Shown in pieces: positions 11,024 through 23,400 of a stretch of DNA of 64,000 nucleotides. The position numbers and the translations under genes were made by a program. The notes below the pieces were generated by a model. That model did not search any database. It had not been told where the DNA came from and saw only the letters and a list, made by a program, of their open reading frames with translations. Source of the stretch: Nymphaea colorata. Its lineage: Eukaryota; Streptophyta; Magnoliopsida; Nymphaeales; Nymphaeaceae. The stretch spans positions 2,108,001 to 2,172,000 of the forward strand of contig NC_045148.1 in NCBI RefSeq assembly GCF_008831285.2, written 5' to 3'. The first letter of the stretch is position 1. Every line of letters starts with the position of its first letter.

Positions 11024-13179
11024 AGAAACAATTGTCAGACTTGTCCTAAATTAACCTAATTTTCTTCTTCGAAGCGACTCCATTCATGCCATCAATTCAA
11101 CAAGTCTGACCCATTCGTGACCTAATCAAACGATTTTGGCAAATCAAATCTGAGCCATCGGAGTCCGACCTCGCGATCGACGGCCAATGAGCGAGCTAAC
11201 ACTGATGACATCATGCTGACGATCGCCGTGGAGCCCGGAAAACAATGTGGGTCGCGATCACACTTGGAACCAGTCGGTGTAATCAAATGGCACAGAAAAG
11301 AATGTATGTGTTCCACTAAACAGGGGGCAACACATTTTGTTGGGCCCCACACAATGAGAAGGAAGTCAAAAATTAGGTCAAGCGGAGCGGGCCCACTCGA
11401 CACGTGTCCTTTATTCGGGAATATAAAATCTAGAGGCATTTGGCAACAAGAGCTCCATACACTTAGCTGGTGAATTGACTGGAGCATATATACAAGTTGA
11501 AGTAGGTCTAGATACCAATAGCCTCAAAAGCTTGTAAAAATGCAAAGCTCATGTGTAGTGGAAAGACATTTCTAGTGGGTTAGAAAGGGCACTGAAGTCC
11601 ACAATGACTAAAAAATATGGCATCATGAATATGGACCCCCTTGGTCCCCATCTTCAATACTTACAATGTTGAGTTTCTTGGGTGATTGAACACAAAATGG
11701 ATGTTTTTTCGCGATCGGACTTGGGTTGCATCCGTTCATCAATTTTTTCGAAGACCCATTCGAGAAAGGTTATAATACTCGAATATTATTTCATGAATCT
11801 GTCTCAATCTTTGTGACAAAGTTAATGAAACATTAACATGGTGTCATATTATCTAATGGGGGCATAGAGGTACAGTTGAAATCTATATTATGTGTTCCAT
11901 TCTATTACAAGTGAGGTGATTCTAGGAATTTAACTTCTTCCAAAACTAAATTTCCCTTAAAGAAACGAGCTCTAAGATCGAAGCTTATGAAATTAAATCA
12001 CATTGGATCCATTCATCTGCCTGGTTTGTTTTAGTTCAAACCAATTCGCAATTAAGTGAGCTTTTGGTTTCAGAGAAGATGAGAATTCGTAGACACGGGG
12101 AAACGGTTCCACCAAAACATTCAAAAGGTGGTAAAAAGATAAGGCGTGGAAGTGGGCCAAAACAGCAGTGGGTAGGTTGGGTTGGGAATGAGTCGGATCC
12201 AGGACAGCCGATCATCATGGAGGTCAGATCCAGATCTCATTACCAAATCCAACCCATTTGGAGACTGAAAATCAACGGGTCAATTTTGCCACATTACCAT
12301 ATCCCTCTAATCTTATAATATCTATTTAGATCTGGTTTCCTATGGAAGAAAAACCATTCTCGAATCCAATAAATCGGATTCAATATCTATTGATAACAAG
12401 AGATATATACCGCGTTTCAGTTGTATCCAGAACTGAGTTTCATGGATTCAATGATTAATCAAATTTGGATCCGTCCTTATTGATTCAAACTAATTGAAAT
12501 GACATTAAATTGATTATTGGGTGAGCGGAACTTCCCATCGCTCAGAATAGGCCAAAGCTTTCGCTTATCTATAAAGTATAGGGTCTGCTTTTAGTGTCTC
12601 GAGTGACGCTCCTGTTGTACTTCATGTTGCATGTCAGTGGTCCTCGTTCAAAACACAAAAAACCGACCCCATAAAAATTTGAAACAAAAACCGGCCACCT
12701 GCCCACTCCCACTCCTACTGTTTATGTCAACCTCCCTGAAAATAAATTGATTGATAAACAAATTGCAATTGGCATGGGATGACGACGTGTGGAGCAGATC
12801 TGGCACTGGGGCCTGATTGTGCGCCCGATCCAATTTAATGTCGGGGAGTAGTGGGGCCCATCCCACGGGATGAGATACATGGAACGGAACGAGTGATTGT
12901 GGCTTCACACCGTTTGAGCGATGAAACGGTCATTCATATTTGTCTCGACAAGGAAGCGCTTGGATTATTCCAAACGTGAACAAGACAAGTATGAACGAAG
13001 GATCCTTTCGTCTCTCGCCTGGCCCGCGCACACGCACACATATAAGACCGGTGAAAAATTATTTCATTTCCGAAAGCTATCGATAATGATGGTTCGTGAG
13101 GAAAATAAAACATGCGAGACAATGCTAAATGGAAAAAATGTCCCCCATTCTTCACCCGTCCGTCCATATGCATATTTTT

Positions 13180-13210
<31 letters not shown>

Positions 13211-13362
13211 ATTCAATCTGCTGAGATGTTAAATGGCCAAAAATTAAGAATCTAATCATTAAAAATAAAAAAAGTCACCACAAGAGCATAAACGTGGAAA
13301 CAATCATTCATAATACTCTCAGGGACAGATTTTTAATTCTCAGTTATTTAATATTTGGCGTG

Positions 13363-13393
<31 letters not shown>

Positions 13394-14949
13394 AAGTTGA
13401 AACCTGATCTTAAACTCCATCACACATACACATATATATATATATATATGGGGAAAGTTGAAACCCTCTTATGATCTTAAACTCCATCCAATACAATCAT
13501 AACCACCTGATGCATTCATGGGACATGTGTGATTAAACACACTGCTTGATAAAATGTATTGAACAATGTGTGAGAGACTGAAGGATTTCTCCAGCGCAAA
13601 ACCCATTTGGAGAAATCCACAAATCATATATATAATATGTGAATCAATTATGAATTATTTGATTAGCTTGTGTGGTAGTTGAAAAGATAACATACTGTAA
13701 CAATAAATGACAAATCACATATTTTGCATTTAGTAGTTTATGAGCTATTATTTATACTTTATACGTCTGAAAGTTACTAGATGGTTAAAAATTAAAAATC
13801 TATCGTTAAAAAGTTACAAAGTTACATAATTTTACTATGCTTCTAACAAAATAGAGAAATAAGCTTAAATGGACCAATGGAATGAGTGAAAAAACAAATA
13901 GAATGCAAATAATTGCACTGGCGACTATTCCCTCTGCGCCCTGAGTCCCTGTCCGAAGGCTCCTGCTGTTGGACCCGCGTCCTTGGGACGTAGGCATGAC
14001 GCCTGGACTGCCAGGTAAAAGCTTTTTAGTGGGACTCTGCGTCAGTTCTTCTTGAAACCCGACGTCTCAAGTTGTTCTTAATCCATACTCAACCATACGA
14101 ATTTGATGTGCATGGCAGATCCTTATTTAATCAGCACAAAAAAGTATACCCACTGTTAACAAATCAACTGTAACTAGACAAGATTTATACGGTGAAATCT
14201 CGCTTCCCATATAAAACAACTCAAACTTTTAAAAATTCATGGAGTAACTGTCACAGTGTTTAAGCTTCTGTCGGTTGGTTCTTGCAACTATCAATGAAAG
14301 AGGCTGTGGGGCTCTCTCCGTTCAGGTACTCGGCCGGAGCACAAGATCTGCCGGCCACTGCTGCCGTCCGCCTCCCTCCACAGGTTGGCCGTGACGGCGC
14401 GGAGGAGGTCGGCAAAGAGAAGGGAGCGAGTCTGAATGCCGGCGGGGGGGCTGATCAGAATGAGGGGAAATCGTGGGGAGAGAGAAAAACGACACCAAAG
14501 AAAGAAAATCCGGCTAGCTTTTCCGCATTCTCCCGTGTGAAAGCGCGTTCCTTTGTCTAACGCAGGATCCCACCAAACCTCTCTCTCTCTCTCTCTCCTT
14601 TTCTTTTACAGTAGGAGATGTGAACAGCAGCGCTCCTTATTCAAAAGGAGAAACTCTTTTTTGAGAAGCCCTATATCTTTGCTCCTAATCCAAAAAAGAA
14701 CCCTTTATCCGTGTTTTCAGTTCTCCTCATATGAGCCGCCCTTCTGTTTTATGGAATGCCGAAGGAAGATCTGCAGTAAAGGTTAAGTGGACTCAATCAC
14801 AGTTCCCACTTTTTCCTTACGAGGGTGAGTGATTAGCTTCTTCGATGTTCAGGACAGAAAGAAAGACTCGTAGCAGTACATATTTGGTTAAGGAACACTT
14901 GCATGTATGTAAAGAGCATTTTATATGCACATATGCAAGAATTACAATT

Positions 14950-15033
14950 AACCAATATATAAAGAAGAAATTTTTATTGGGCATGTGGGCAATTGCCCAC
15001 ACACATGCCAACATGTGGCTCCGCCTTGACTTG
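14950..15033. mobile_element. End fragment of the same MITE-like family, with palindrome
   Basis: The right end ACATGTGGCTCCGCCTTGAC (about 15011-15030) matches the inverted family terminus. Just inside lies a perfect 14-bp palindrome TGGGCAATTGCCCA within GCATGTG...CACATGC. The left boundary could not be placed. Confidence 0.35.
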
Positions 15034-15368
15034 TAGTAATCCATAAGATGATATCTACGTGAGAAGTTTCAGAAAAATGATCTGTATACGCAGATTTGAA
15101 AATCAATGGAGGCTCTTTTTGGAAGTAAAGGTAAAAATATGGCTTTTGAATGAAATTTCTCTGTTTGAAAAGAATGCCACAGGTCTTTCTCTCTTTCTCT
15201 CAATATGATCTCATCTCCTTTTAAGGGGAAGGAGAAGATAGAATTAGACCCTTGAACCGAAAAAAGAATATGCTAAGCAGGAAGAAAAAGGGGAAGCCAC
15301 AACCAGCATAAGCTCTCTCTCTCTCTCTCTCTCTCTCCTTCTCTCTTCTTCCATCTCTTTCTCCTTCT

Positions 15369-16666
15369 ATGGAAATTAAAGAGCATAGGAAGGCTCCTGT
15401 TTTCTTCGAGTGGTTGAAGCCATCAGGCTCGGAACCCCAAGCAGCAAATTCAATCAGCGAGATCAGATCTTCTATTAGCAGTCCTGATCCTAATCTCCTA
15501 GCCCTACCTCTCTTCTACCAAAAGGCAGAAGACGAAGGAGAGGGAGAAGGAGAAGAAGAAGGGAAGGGCCAGGGTGATGAGACAGCTGATCAGTGTCTTC
15601 CCTTGCTCAGCCAATTTGGAGAAGGCAAGCCATCACTGGAGGAGGAAGAGGAGGAGGCAGCATCACCAAGGGAGAGTTTCTATGTGAAAAGTGAGGAAGG
15701 CGATGGTGACCATGATGAGCAGAAAAGAGTTGCCTTATGCATCGGCCTGCAGACACCTCCTGCTGTGATCTCAGGAGGAGAAGAAGAAGAAGAGAGAGAC
15801 GACGGCCACCACAAAGGGAAAGGGTCTGAAGCAAAGCTTGGCAAGTACTGGATCCCAACACCTTCACAGATACTCACGGGCCCCACACAGTTCACCTGCC
15901 CGATCTGCACTAAGACCTTCAGCAGATATAATAATATGCAGGTCTCTCTCTATCTCTCTTATTCTGATTATGTCTTTTGGATGGTTTCTCGAGGGTTCTT
16001 TCATGTTATAGATTTAGGAAATCAGCAGAAGTATCAGATCTGCCTTCAGATCTCCTTCTGAAGAAGTTGGTGCAAGTCATTATTGCGTTGCAAGCTTTTA
16101 TGCCGACACACACACAGAAGCATGCACGCACGCAGACGCACAGGCGATGAGTTTAGTAGGAAATCTGATACATCTTTTAAGAAAACCCGCCCACCCCCCC
16201 ACCATGTCATCTCAACAAATCCAAAACTTGAGACTCAATGGTGTGATCAATTAAGCAGCATGGTTCTCGATAAATAAAAAAAAAGCAAAAGATCAGCAAC
16301 TGTACTTGGCATCTCGTATAACTTCAGCTATGCTTTCTGGCTTGGCCTAGAATGAGGGTTTTGTTAGAACCTCAATAGATATGAAATTCATGACCGAGCT
16401 GTTAGTTAATTAACGTCAGAAAAAGAAGCCCTGCGCCCCCTCTTCTCACGCATGCACATGCACCGTGGAGGCCGCATGTGAAGGAAACGATCATATATTC
16501 AGGATGTAATATAGTCGCGTCTTTGTGCCTTTTATTCTCGGTTAGGAGATCGAGGGAAGTTCTTAACTTCTTTCAATATCAGTGCTGATTTTAAGTACAA
16601 ATCAAACAGAATAGAACCCTACCCTTGTTATTTTATTGCCAACATCTCTGCTCAAAGAGCACTATT

Positions 16667-16701
<35 letters not shown>

Positions 16702-17144
16702 AACCTCATTTTCTTTAACCCCTTCCTTGTAAAACCTTCTCTCTCTCTCTCTCTCTTTCTCTCTCTCCCTATGTCCCACTCCCCAATACACAAAGAAAAA
16801 AACTAAAAGAATTTCAGAAAGCTTAATGGCATCGGTTTCATGGTGGAGTACGACGGTATCAAGTCACTTGGAAATATCGATGCAGGAAGATCGGCCAATA
16901 TTTAGAAACATCATTCTGATGCACTATAGATTGTGTAAATGTAAAGCAACTCCTTCCTAGTGACTCACTGAGCTCAAAGCATTGTCCAAGCAAGACTTGT
17001 GAATAGCAACAATATTTTCCCCATGCCCGATGGAGCCCGATTTCCCATGTTGGTGTAACTTTCTTCAAGATGGGAAACACGAGGCTTTTCATGCATTCAT
17101 CAGGTAATCTAGGGGATAAGAGTTCAGAGTAGTCCAAATACGAA

Positions 17145-17176
<32 letters not shown>

Positions 17177-17675
17177 CTTCTTCTGCTGCTGCTGCTTAAT
17201 AGTTCGAATTGGTATTCTGCAGATGCACATGTGGGGTCATGGAGCCATATACAGAAGAGGGCCGGAGTCGCTGAGAGGGACGCAGCCGACGGCCATGCTG
17301 AGGCTGCCATGCTACTGCTGCGTGCAGGGTTGCAAGAATAACATAGACCACCCTCGGGCGCGGACGCTGAAGGATTTCAGAACCCTTCAGACCCACTACA
17401 AGAGGAAGCACTGGCACAAGCCATACAAGTGCAGGAAGTGCACCAAGCCCTTCGCTGTGAGGGGTGACTGGCGCACCCATGAAAAGAACTGCGGCAAGCT
17501 CTGGCACTGCACCTGCGGCTCGGATTTCAAGCACAAGAGGTCGCTCAAGGACCATGTAAGGGCATTCGGGAGGGGCCACTCGCCTCACCCTCTTCACCAC
17601 CCTTTAGAAGAAGAGAAGGAATGCATCACTGTATCCGAAGGGGAGGAGGTGGTAACAGGAAACCAGTCACACTGA
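15369..17675 (+). CDS. WIP: WIP-domain C2H2 zinc-finger transcription factor (TT1/NTT/DOT5 family)
   Basis: Two exons, 15369-15941 and 17223-17675 (phase-0 intron, CAG|GTCTCT...CTGCAG), give 341 residues. WIP proteins are plant nuclear DNA-binding regulators of organ and tissue development. The WIP motif ([12 protein letters not shown], about 158-169) is followed by finger 1 (C177, C180, H193, H197; the intron falls inside this finger), then the diagnostic [20 protein letters not shown] block, finger 2 ending HYKRKH, finger 3 (CRKC...HEKNC) and finger 4 ([16 protein letters not shown]). The N-terminal half is acidic and low-complexity, with the FFEWLKP motif near the start. The start is the first ATG after a CT-rich leader (15313-15368). 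[11 protein letters not shown] and [11 protein letters not shown] differ from the forms I know (GSQYRKGPESL; KRKHGxKPF). Subgroup (WIP1/TT1, WIP2/NTT or WIP6/DOT5) is not resolved. Confidence 0.95.
17147..17197 (+). repeat. (CTT)n(CTG)n tract at the WIP intron acceptor
   Basis: About 12 CTT triplets and 4 CTG triplets end some 25 bp before the exon 2 acceptor at 17222. The tract lies where a polypyrimidine tract is expected, so repeat-length change could alter splicing of the WIP intron. Confidence 0.85.
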
Positions 17676-17759
17676 GATGATAGATATGATAGATAGCTCA
17701 TCTCTTGTAGCTAGTTCTACATATTTATCAAGAATATAGGCATAGGCATGGCTAACATC

Positions 17760-17890
17760 CATGCTTGGGTAGGTCCTATACATTGTTCCCTTTGCCTTAC
17801 CAAGGGAACAACATGGGGACTCGAACTTGGGTTGGGGGAAATGTATCCCTATCCCATGAACATGAAACCATGTGAACGACCTCCTTAGAG
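17760..17890 (-). mobile_element. tRNA-derived SINE-like fragment
   Basis: On the minus strand AGTTCGAGTCCCC (complement of about 17816-17828) is a near-perfect RNA polymerase III box B. A weak box A-like CGTTCACATGG lies about 50-60 bp upstream on that strand. This spacing fits a tRNA-derived SINE head. No intact tRNA cloverleaf was found and the element ends were not defined. Confidence 0.3.
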
Positions 17891-18511
17891 TCATATTATA
17901 GGTGTAGCAGTTTTATAGTTTCCTTATAAGTTCATAAAACAATGTGGCTTGGTGCTCTACCATGCATCCACCTCTCATTTCATCAATTATGAAATGATCA
18001 AGGGCTTATGAATTAGGCTATGATAGAATGCATCTAAAGCATCCCATGAATTCAGTATAGATCATCTAGCCAGTCTAGTGAAGCTTATGGAGGGGGATGT
18101 ATTGGTGGGTATTCCTAGCACATAGGCTATAGCTTTTCACAGCACTCTTGCATGCGCATGATGGAACTGTTAATGGCGTTAATTTTGTGGATGATGGACC
18201 ACATTTGTTGGGAAGTGATGATAGAGCAGGAGTAGCCCTCTAGATGTCTGTAGATTAGAAGTTTATGTGTTCTAAGCATTTCCAATTAATTGGGTAACTA
18301 GCGGCTTCCTGTGAGTAGAATTACTGAAAAGAAAGGGTGTGAGGTAGCCGAATTTTCGTCAATGAGGAGCTTACACTTTGGTCATGTTGATTCAATTGGT
18401 GTAACGGTGAAGGGGAAAATTTGCCTACATCACAGGCTGGGCTGTCAGTGACAAGATTTTTGCTATTAATTAAATACTTGACTCTCTAGATCTCTCTCTC
18501 TCTCTCTCTCC

Positions 18512-18548
<37 letters not shown>

Positions 18549-18682
18549 TTGTTGGACTGTAATTGCATTCACTTGGTAGTTCTTTTATAAGATGCATTCC
18601 AGTTCGTGATAAACAAAATTGATATATTTTGAAAATAATGGTGATGCTACAGCATGATTTTCAAAGCAAGTAATGTGCAGGA

Positions 18683-18795
18683 CAACATTACAGTAAGAAG
18701 GTCGCTTATATTAGAAATATTAGGGTTTTAGAGAGGAAAAACATTACAGTGAGAAGGTTTACTTATATGGGGGATGTTAGGGTTTTATTGATATG
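18683..18795. repeat. Diverged tandem duplication, 56-bp period
   Basis: AACATTACAGTRAGAAGG ... TTAGGGTTTT occurs at 18684 and again at 18740 with a few substitutions. Confidence 0.65.
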
Positions 18796-18856
18796 CTCTA
18801 TAAATATTTTGTAATTGTATGTATGATGTATGTCAGTGGGTTTTTTGTATTATATG

Positions 18857-18914
<58 letters not shown>

Positions 18915-19153
18915 TTGTGAGTGTCAATCTGATTTGCTTTGCTCGTGACATTACAAAGCCAAAGCGAAGCGAATATGCTTATTAAAAGCGTTGAGCTAAC
19001 AAAAAAGAAGTACTCTTCAAAAGAAGGCTTTGCTCTTACATGAATCACTTCATAAGCTTCAGCAATTTCATTCAGAAGCTTCAGCAATTTGAAGTTGTGA
19101 TTATGAAAGAAGAGAACTCATCAAGCTCTTACAAAATCAAGGTTTGATGGATG

Positions 19154-19235
19154 AATTTTATTTTCATTGATGACATTGAAGGTCATTGTTTCAGAATTTT
19201 ATTTTCATTGATGACATTGAAGGTCATTGTTTCAG
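19154..19235. repeat. Exact tandem duplication, 41-bp unit
   Basis: The unit AATTTTATTTTCATTGATGA...CATTGTTTCAG is present at 19154-19194 and 19195-19235 with no mismatch. Confidence 0.92.
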
Positions 19236-20763
19236 GTCAGACAAATCGTTCAATATATATATATATATATATATATATCATGATAACTGAAATATTATAG
19301 ATGTATGAAATATTTTCATCAACTGGATCTTAAAAATTACGGATGGTCTTCTTTTAAGGGGTCAGCAGTTTCTCCAAATCTATGCTCACCCCGTCTCACA
19401 TATTACTAAAGCATATTTCGTGTTCGGTCTTCAAACATAAAGAAAGTCCTCAGGTGTCCGATCGACAAAGACTAACTTCTAGAATGAGCCCCCTCCAAAA
19501 CCTTTAATAATGGGAAGAAATGGGAAAAAAATTGTTCAAGACAAAATGAGTTAACATTTTCTGAGCCACCAAAATTGACTTACCCTTTTGTTGAAGAAGT
19601 TGAATACATGAACAATTTGTTTGACTCTAAACGTACGCTATTGTACATTCTTCTATCCTTTGTCCGCACAGATTATACTTAGTTGTATTAAATGCCTCGG
19701 TTTCCGAACCCGTGCATGCACTGGGCCTGAAAATAGTTTGAAGTGAATGTATTTACCATGGAACATCATCCTACTTTACTTTGGCGCAACAACCATGCAG
19801 ACCAGCTACGAATTCAATCAGAAGATTCTCCTTCAATGCAATAATGTAGTGTATTAATTAAGTTGTCGACTTTGCAACTAGAAATCAACAAAGGACAAAG
19901 AATTTGTGGAAGTTCAATGCAAGTTTAGCTAGATATAGGACATGGTAGTACTTTTTTGACGAGCGCATATATATATATATACATAACTTTACCTGATGAT
20001 GTAGACTTGGTATCAAACACCTTGACAAAATATGAGAGTAAGAGAGAGAGGCAATGAAATTCAAAAGAAGCAACTATATAAATTCAACTTTACCTTGATG
20101 TTATGAAGACTTTGGTACTAAAACCTCGAGGGGAGAGAGAGAGAGAGAGAGAGAGAGGAAAACTTTCTTCTGAGTTTGAAGTCCAAAAGCACCAACCAAG
20201 CAATAAGACTTCAATTTTAACTTGATGGTACAAGATACTAATTGGCAGTACCTTGAGAAAACACTAGCCACAGGCTTACAGTTGCGGTTCATGGAATCCT
20301 TTTCCATGTGAGCTGAGTCATCGTCCTGCCTGCTAAACTCAAAGGAGAAAAAGCAGTGTATTATTACTCTGTTGATCCATATCTTTGTTCGTTTGCCTTT
20401 ACTTTAATCATTTTCTACCGAGCTCGAAAAGTTGGGTGTTAAAAGAAAAAATAAAGAAAGGCCAAGATTTTGCTTAGGGTAGAGATTTAGCAGTCTTTAC
20501 GTTTGAAAAACGATCATTGCGTGCTTTTCTATCATGATCTTCACCTCTCCTTTTTCTTCTTTATTGCCTCCCTTTCTTTCTCTTTTAATTTTCTCTTCCT
20601 GCGCAGGAGAAGTCTTGCATGGCGCCTTTTTGAAAAGATAAGCAGAGACCTCTTTAGTCCACATCTCAGGCAATAACGAATCCCCACCAATTTCCTTTAG
20701 TATAAAAAGGAGAAAACCCATAGGCTGTGATGATTGTTTATTTTGAGTCTCGTGAGAACTCAA

Positions 20764-20790
20764 GCTTATTCTTTTAGGGGTCTATTATAT

Positions 20791-20849
<59 letters not shown>

Positions 20850-20868
20850 AGACCCCTAAAGAATAAGC
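20764..20868. mobile_element. Foldback element with TA-repeat core
   Basis: The left arm GCTTATTCTTTTAGGGGTCTA (20764-20784) is the inverse of the right arm TAGACCCCTAAAGAATAAGC (20849-20868), differing by one T. The loop is a TA microsatellite of about 60 bp. This is either a small MITE whose interior was replaced by TA repeats, or a palindrome able to extrude. No clear target duplication was found. Confidence 0.65.
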
Positions 20869-21164
20869 CAAGTGCAAATTCTATGTGCTGAGAAAAAAAA
20901 AACTATTTTTTTCTTTTAAGGCCTCAAGGGAAACGCTTTTTATGATCTGTTGCCACTTTTTTTTCTCCTTTCTTATGTTCAGACATTTTAATCTTTTTTA
21001 GCATATAACATGCAGCCCGACTCCCAAAATGTTTGTCAGTGGAAGCACTGGACCCCTGCTCGCGAGTTTAGTAACTATCTCCTGGCGTAGCTACATTGTG
21101 GTTGGTGTTGACGGTTGCCCTCATCAGTCTCTTAAAAGTTTTTATTTTTAAATAAAAAATTTAA

Positions 21165-21171
21165 ATATTTA

Positions 21172-21207
<36 letters not shown>

Positions 21208-21275
21208 TGTCCTACCAAATTTGAGTTTGTTTAAACAAATACCCCTTCAATTAATTTTTCTGGCTCTGCCGCTAC
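21165..21275. mobile_element. Probable fragment of the 'AGYGGCRGAGCCA' family
   Basis: The right end CTGGCTCTGCCGCTACCC (about 21259-21276) is the inverse of the family terminus. The interior carries a TA microsatellite (21175-21202). The left end is not defined. Confidence 0.35.
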
Positions 21276-22300
21276 CCACTTAGGTCCGAAAGCAGTCTTG
21301 GATTTTAACTAGTAGATTAGTTCAGTAACTGACTTGTAAAACAGACACAGACTGTTATGAGGTGTTCCTTTCCCTACGTAAATCTCAAAGCAACCATGAA
21401 CCATAAGAATAATAAAAAAGGGGTTGACCTCTTCTAAATATCCTTTCCACCCCACTCCACTTATGGGACTGAACAAAGCTGGTTCCTTGGCCCGTGATTA
21501 ACAAGTAGATCCTTGTGGTTATATGGAGTATAGGTCAGATAATTTTTTCTACCCAATCAATTCCATAACAAAAAAAAGTTGGATCTTACTCCTAAATAAA
21601 AAAAAATTGCTGTGTCAATTGTTGAAGAGAAATTCTAGCTCCTGCATATGCTATCATTCGGTTATTCATTTAAATCTAGCAATCGTAACAAAAGGCAATA
21701 GATCCAATGTATATCGAAACTATAACATATTTAATAAGATTAGCATTCTAAATTGCTCCTAATTAATATGCGGCCCGGGTTTTAATAGTGCTGGGGGTGG
21801 AACTTAATTTGGCTCAAGCCTCTTGACTGGTTTTATAGGGCACATGAGGCTGACCTCCATGGTAGGCAATATGGTGGGCGTTGAATTTTTCCTATGAACT
21901 TAATTAAAGTTTGAAGCTCATTTTCTCTTTACATTTTGCTCCATAAATCAAGTTTTAAACAAAACAAGTCCTAGAGAAAACTCAAGATTTTGGAAAAATT
22001 TTTAGCCCTAGATTAATTAGTCCCGTTTTGAATTGAGAAAGCGTACTTTATGGATAATCTTAAAGGGTATATATAGAGATGATTACTCTCCCACATTATG
22101 GTACAATTGTTGTGTGCTTTCCACATCGAAGTTTTTCTATTAGAACTCAACTTAGGACCTATGGCTGGTATGGAGTTTCATATACGAGTCCAACGTGGGC
22201 AGTAGTCTGACATCCTAATTAATTTTCTCTACAATTAGATCTCTTTCTTTTAAAATCAGATTTGTAAGTATATATGGATATATCATTCACACACACTCAA

Positions 22301-22485
22301 GCAGGGGCAGAACCAAGTTAGAATGGGCCCTGGACCTCAAATTTTTTTTTTTAAATTTACATATAAATTTAAAAAGTTTCACTTGTTATATATAAAAATT
22401 TTGGAAAATGATATTTCCGTCCTATTCAAAACTTAGAAACCTTAATTCAGCTCACTTCATGAAAAACTTCTAGTTTCACCCTTGC
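22301..22485. mobile_element. MITE with 6-bp target-site duplication (same family)
   Basis: A 185-bp element begins GCAGGGGCAGAACCAAG and ends CTAGTTTCACCCTTGC, an imperfect terminal inverted repeat (right end reversed: GCAAGGGTGAAACTAG). A perfect ACTCAA duplication flanks it (22295-22300 and 22486-22491). Its length and ends are close to the 6.91-kb copy. Confidence 0.6.
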
Positions 22486-22786
22486 ACTCAAGTACATGCA
22501 GCCACATGCATAATGGGTGATAAACAGTCTGGCTGGAGCAAATTGGAGATGCTTACTGAACTACACATTGTCTATATTTCGCCATGAAAATATCCCCAAG
22601 GGAGTTGCATCGGAACAGAAAACATGCCTTAGTTCAAGTACTTGTTTGTATGAAAAAAAAAAAAAATTCTTCCACGACTAAAATTGTAATGTTATAAGTG
22701 CCATTTTTAAAGTAAAACATTATGAAATTCAAACAATAATTAACATAGAATATGTTTCTCCTAGGTGTATTTTTAAGATCATATCT

Positions 22787-22834
22787 ATGCACTTGTATAC
22801 AAAAGTATATATGCACTTGTATACAAAAGTATAT
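22787..22834. repeat. Exact tandem duplication, 24-bp unit
   Basis: ATGCACTTGTATACAAAAGT plus ATAT occurs twice in succession (22787-22810, 22811-22834). Confidence 0.88.
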
Positions 22835-23296
22835 ATTCAGGGGTCATAAAGAGAGAGAGAGAGTATCACGGGTGTAGTGTTTGGCCTCCATGTAATTAAA
22901 TTTGTGATCATATTCATAGGTGGTCCAAAATTTTCTTGGGAGCCTCATGATGAACTTCGGCCGGCTACCCATGCTTTAACTTCGCATAGAGTTTATATAT
23001 ACGGGGAAAATAACTGGACATATACAAAAGAAGAGCGATCTTTTCTTTATATATGTTAAGAGTCATCCTGACACATGAACCTAGAACTTATAGGCAAACA
23101 AGTTAAACAAAAAGATTGGGGAGAATATTCTGCACATGAACGTTCAAATCTTTTCAAAAGTAGGCACATCACAAACATCCAAACCAGAAAACGACCAGCA
23201 TGCGATTCAAACAATTACAATTTTTTATATGTTAGTTGATATATCCAAATCATCTTTAAAGGTCAAGAAATTAAAAAGATCAATATCAAACCCCAA

Positions 23297-23400
23297 GTGT
23301 TAGCACAACCCAGAGGGCCATTGGGGTATATCTAACAAGTATATAGCTATCTGATCATGAGTTCGAACTTCATTATAGCACATTTGACTGAAACTCCAGC
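23297..23400 (+). mobile_element. tRNA-derived SINE-like fragment
   Basis: TAGCACAACCCAGAGGG (about 23301) resembles a box A and GAGTTCGAACTTC (about 23360) is a good box B, about 58 bp apart. A complete tRNA fold is not present. Only a head region is recognised. Confidence 0.3.

Larger units (their letters stand above)
10200..15368. other. No recognised gene; GC-rich islands and microsatellites
   Basis: A GC-rich island lies at 10.21-10.47 kb and a second at 14.30-14.56 kb; both have open frames on both strands but no family signature I know. At about 11.40 kb an ACACGTGT G-box is followed 15-20 bp later by AATATAAAAT, which is promoter-like, yet no gene follows within 1 kb. CA/TA microsatellites are at 13.18-13.21, 13.36-13.39 and 13.43-13.45 kb. 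The last few hundred bases before 15369 are the promoter and CT-rich leader of the WIP gene. Confidence 0.45.

Noticed and set aside
13134-13210. ORFs ending in Thr-His or Tyr-Ile repeats over CA/TA microsatellites (here and at several other sites)
   Set aside because: They are translations of dinucleotide repeats, not genes.
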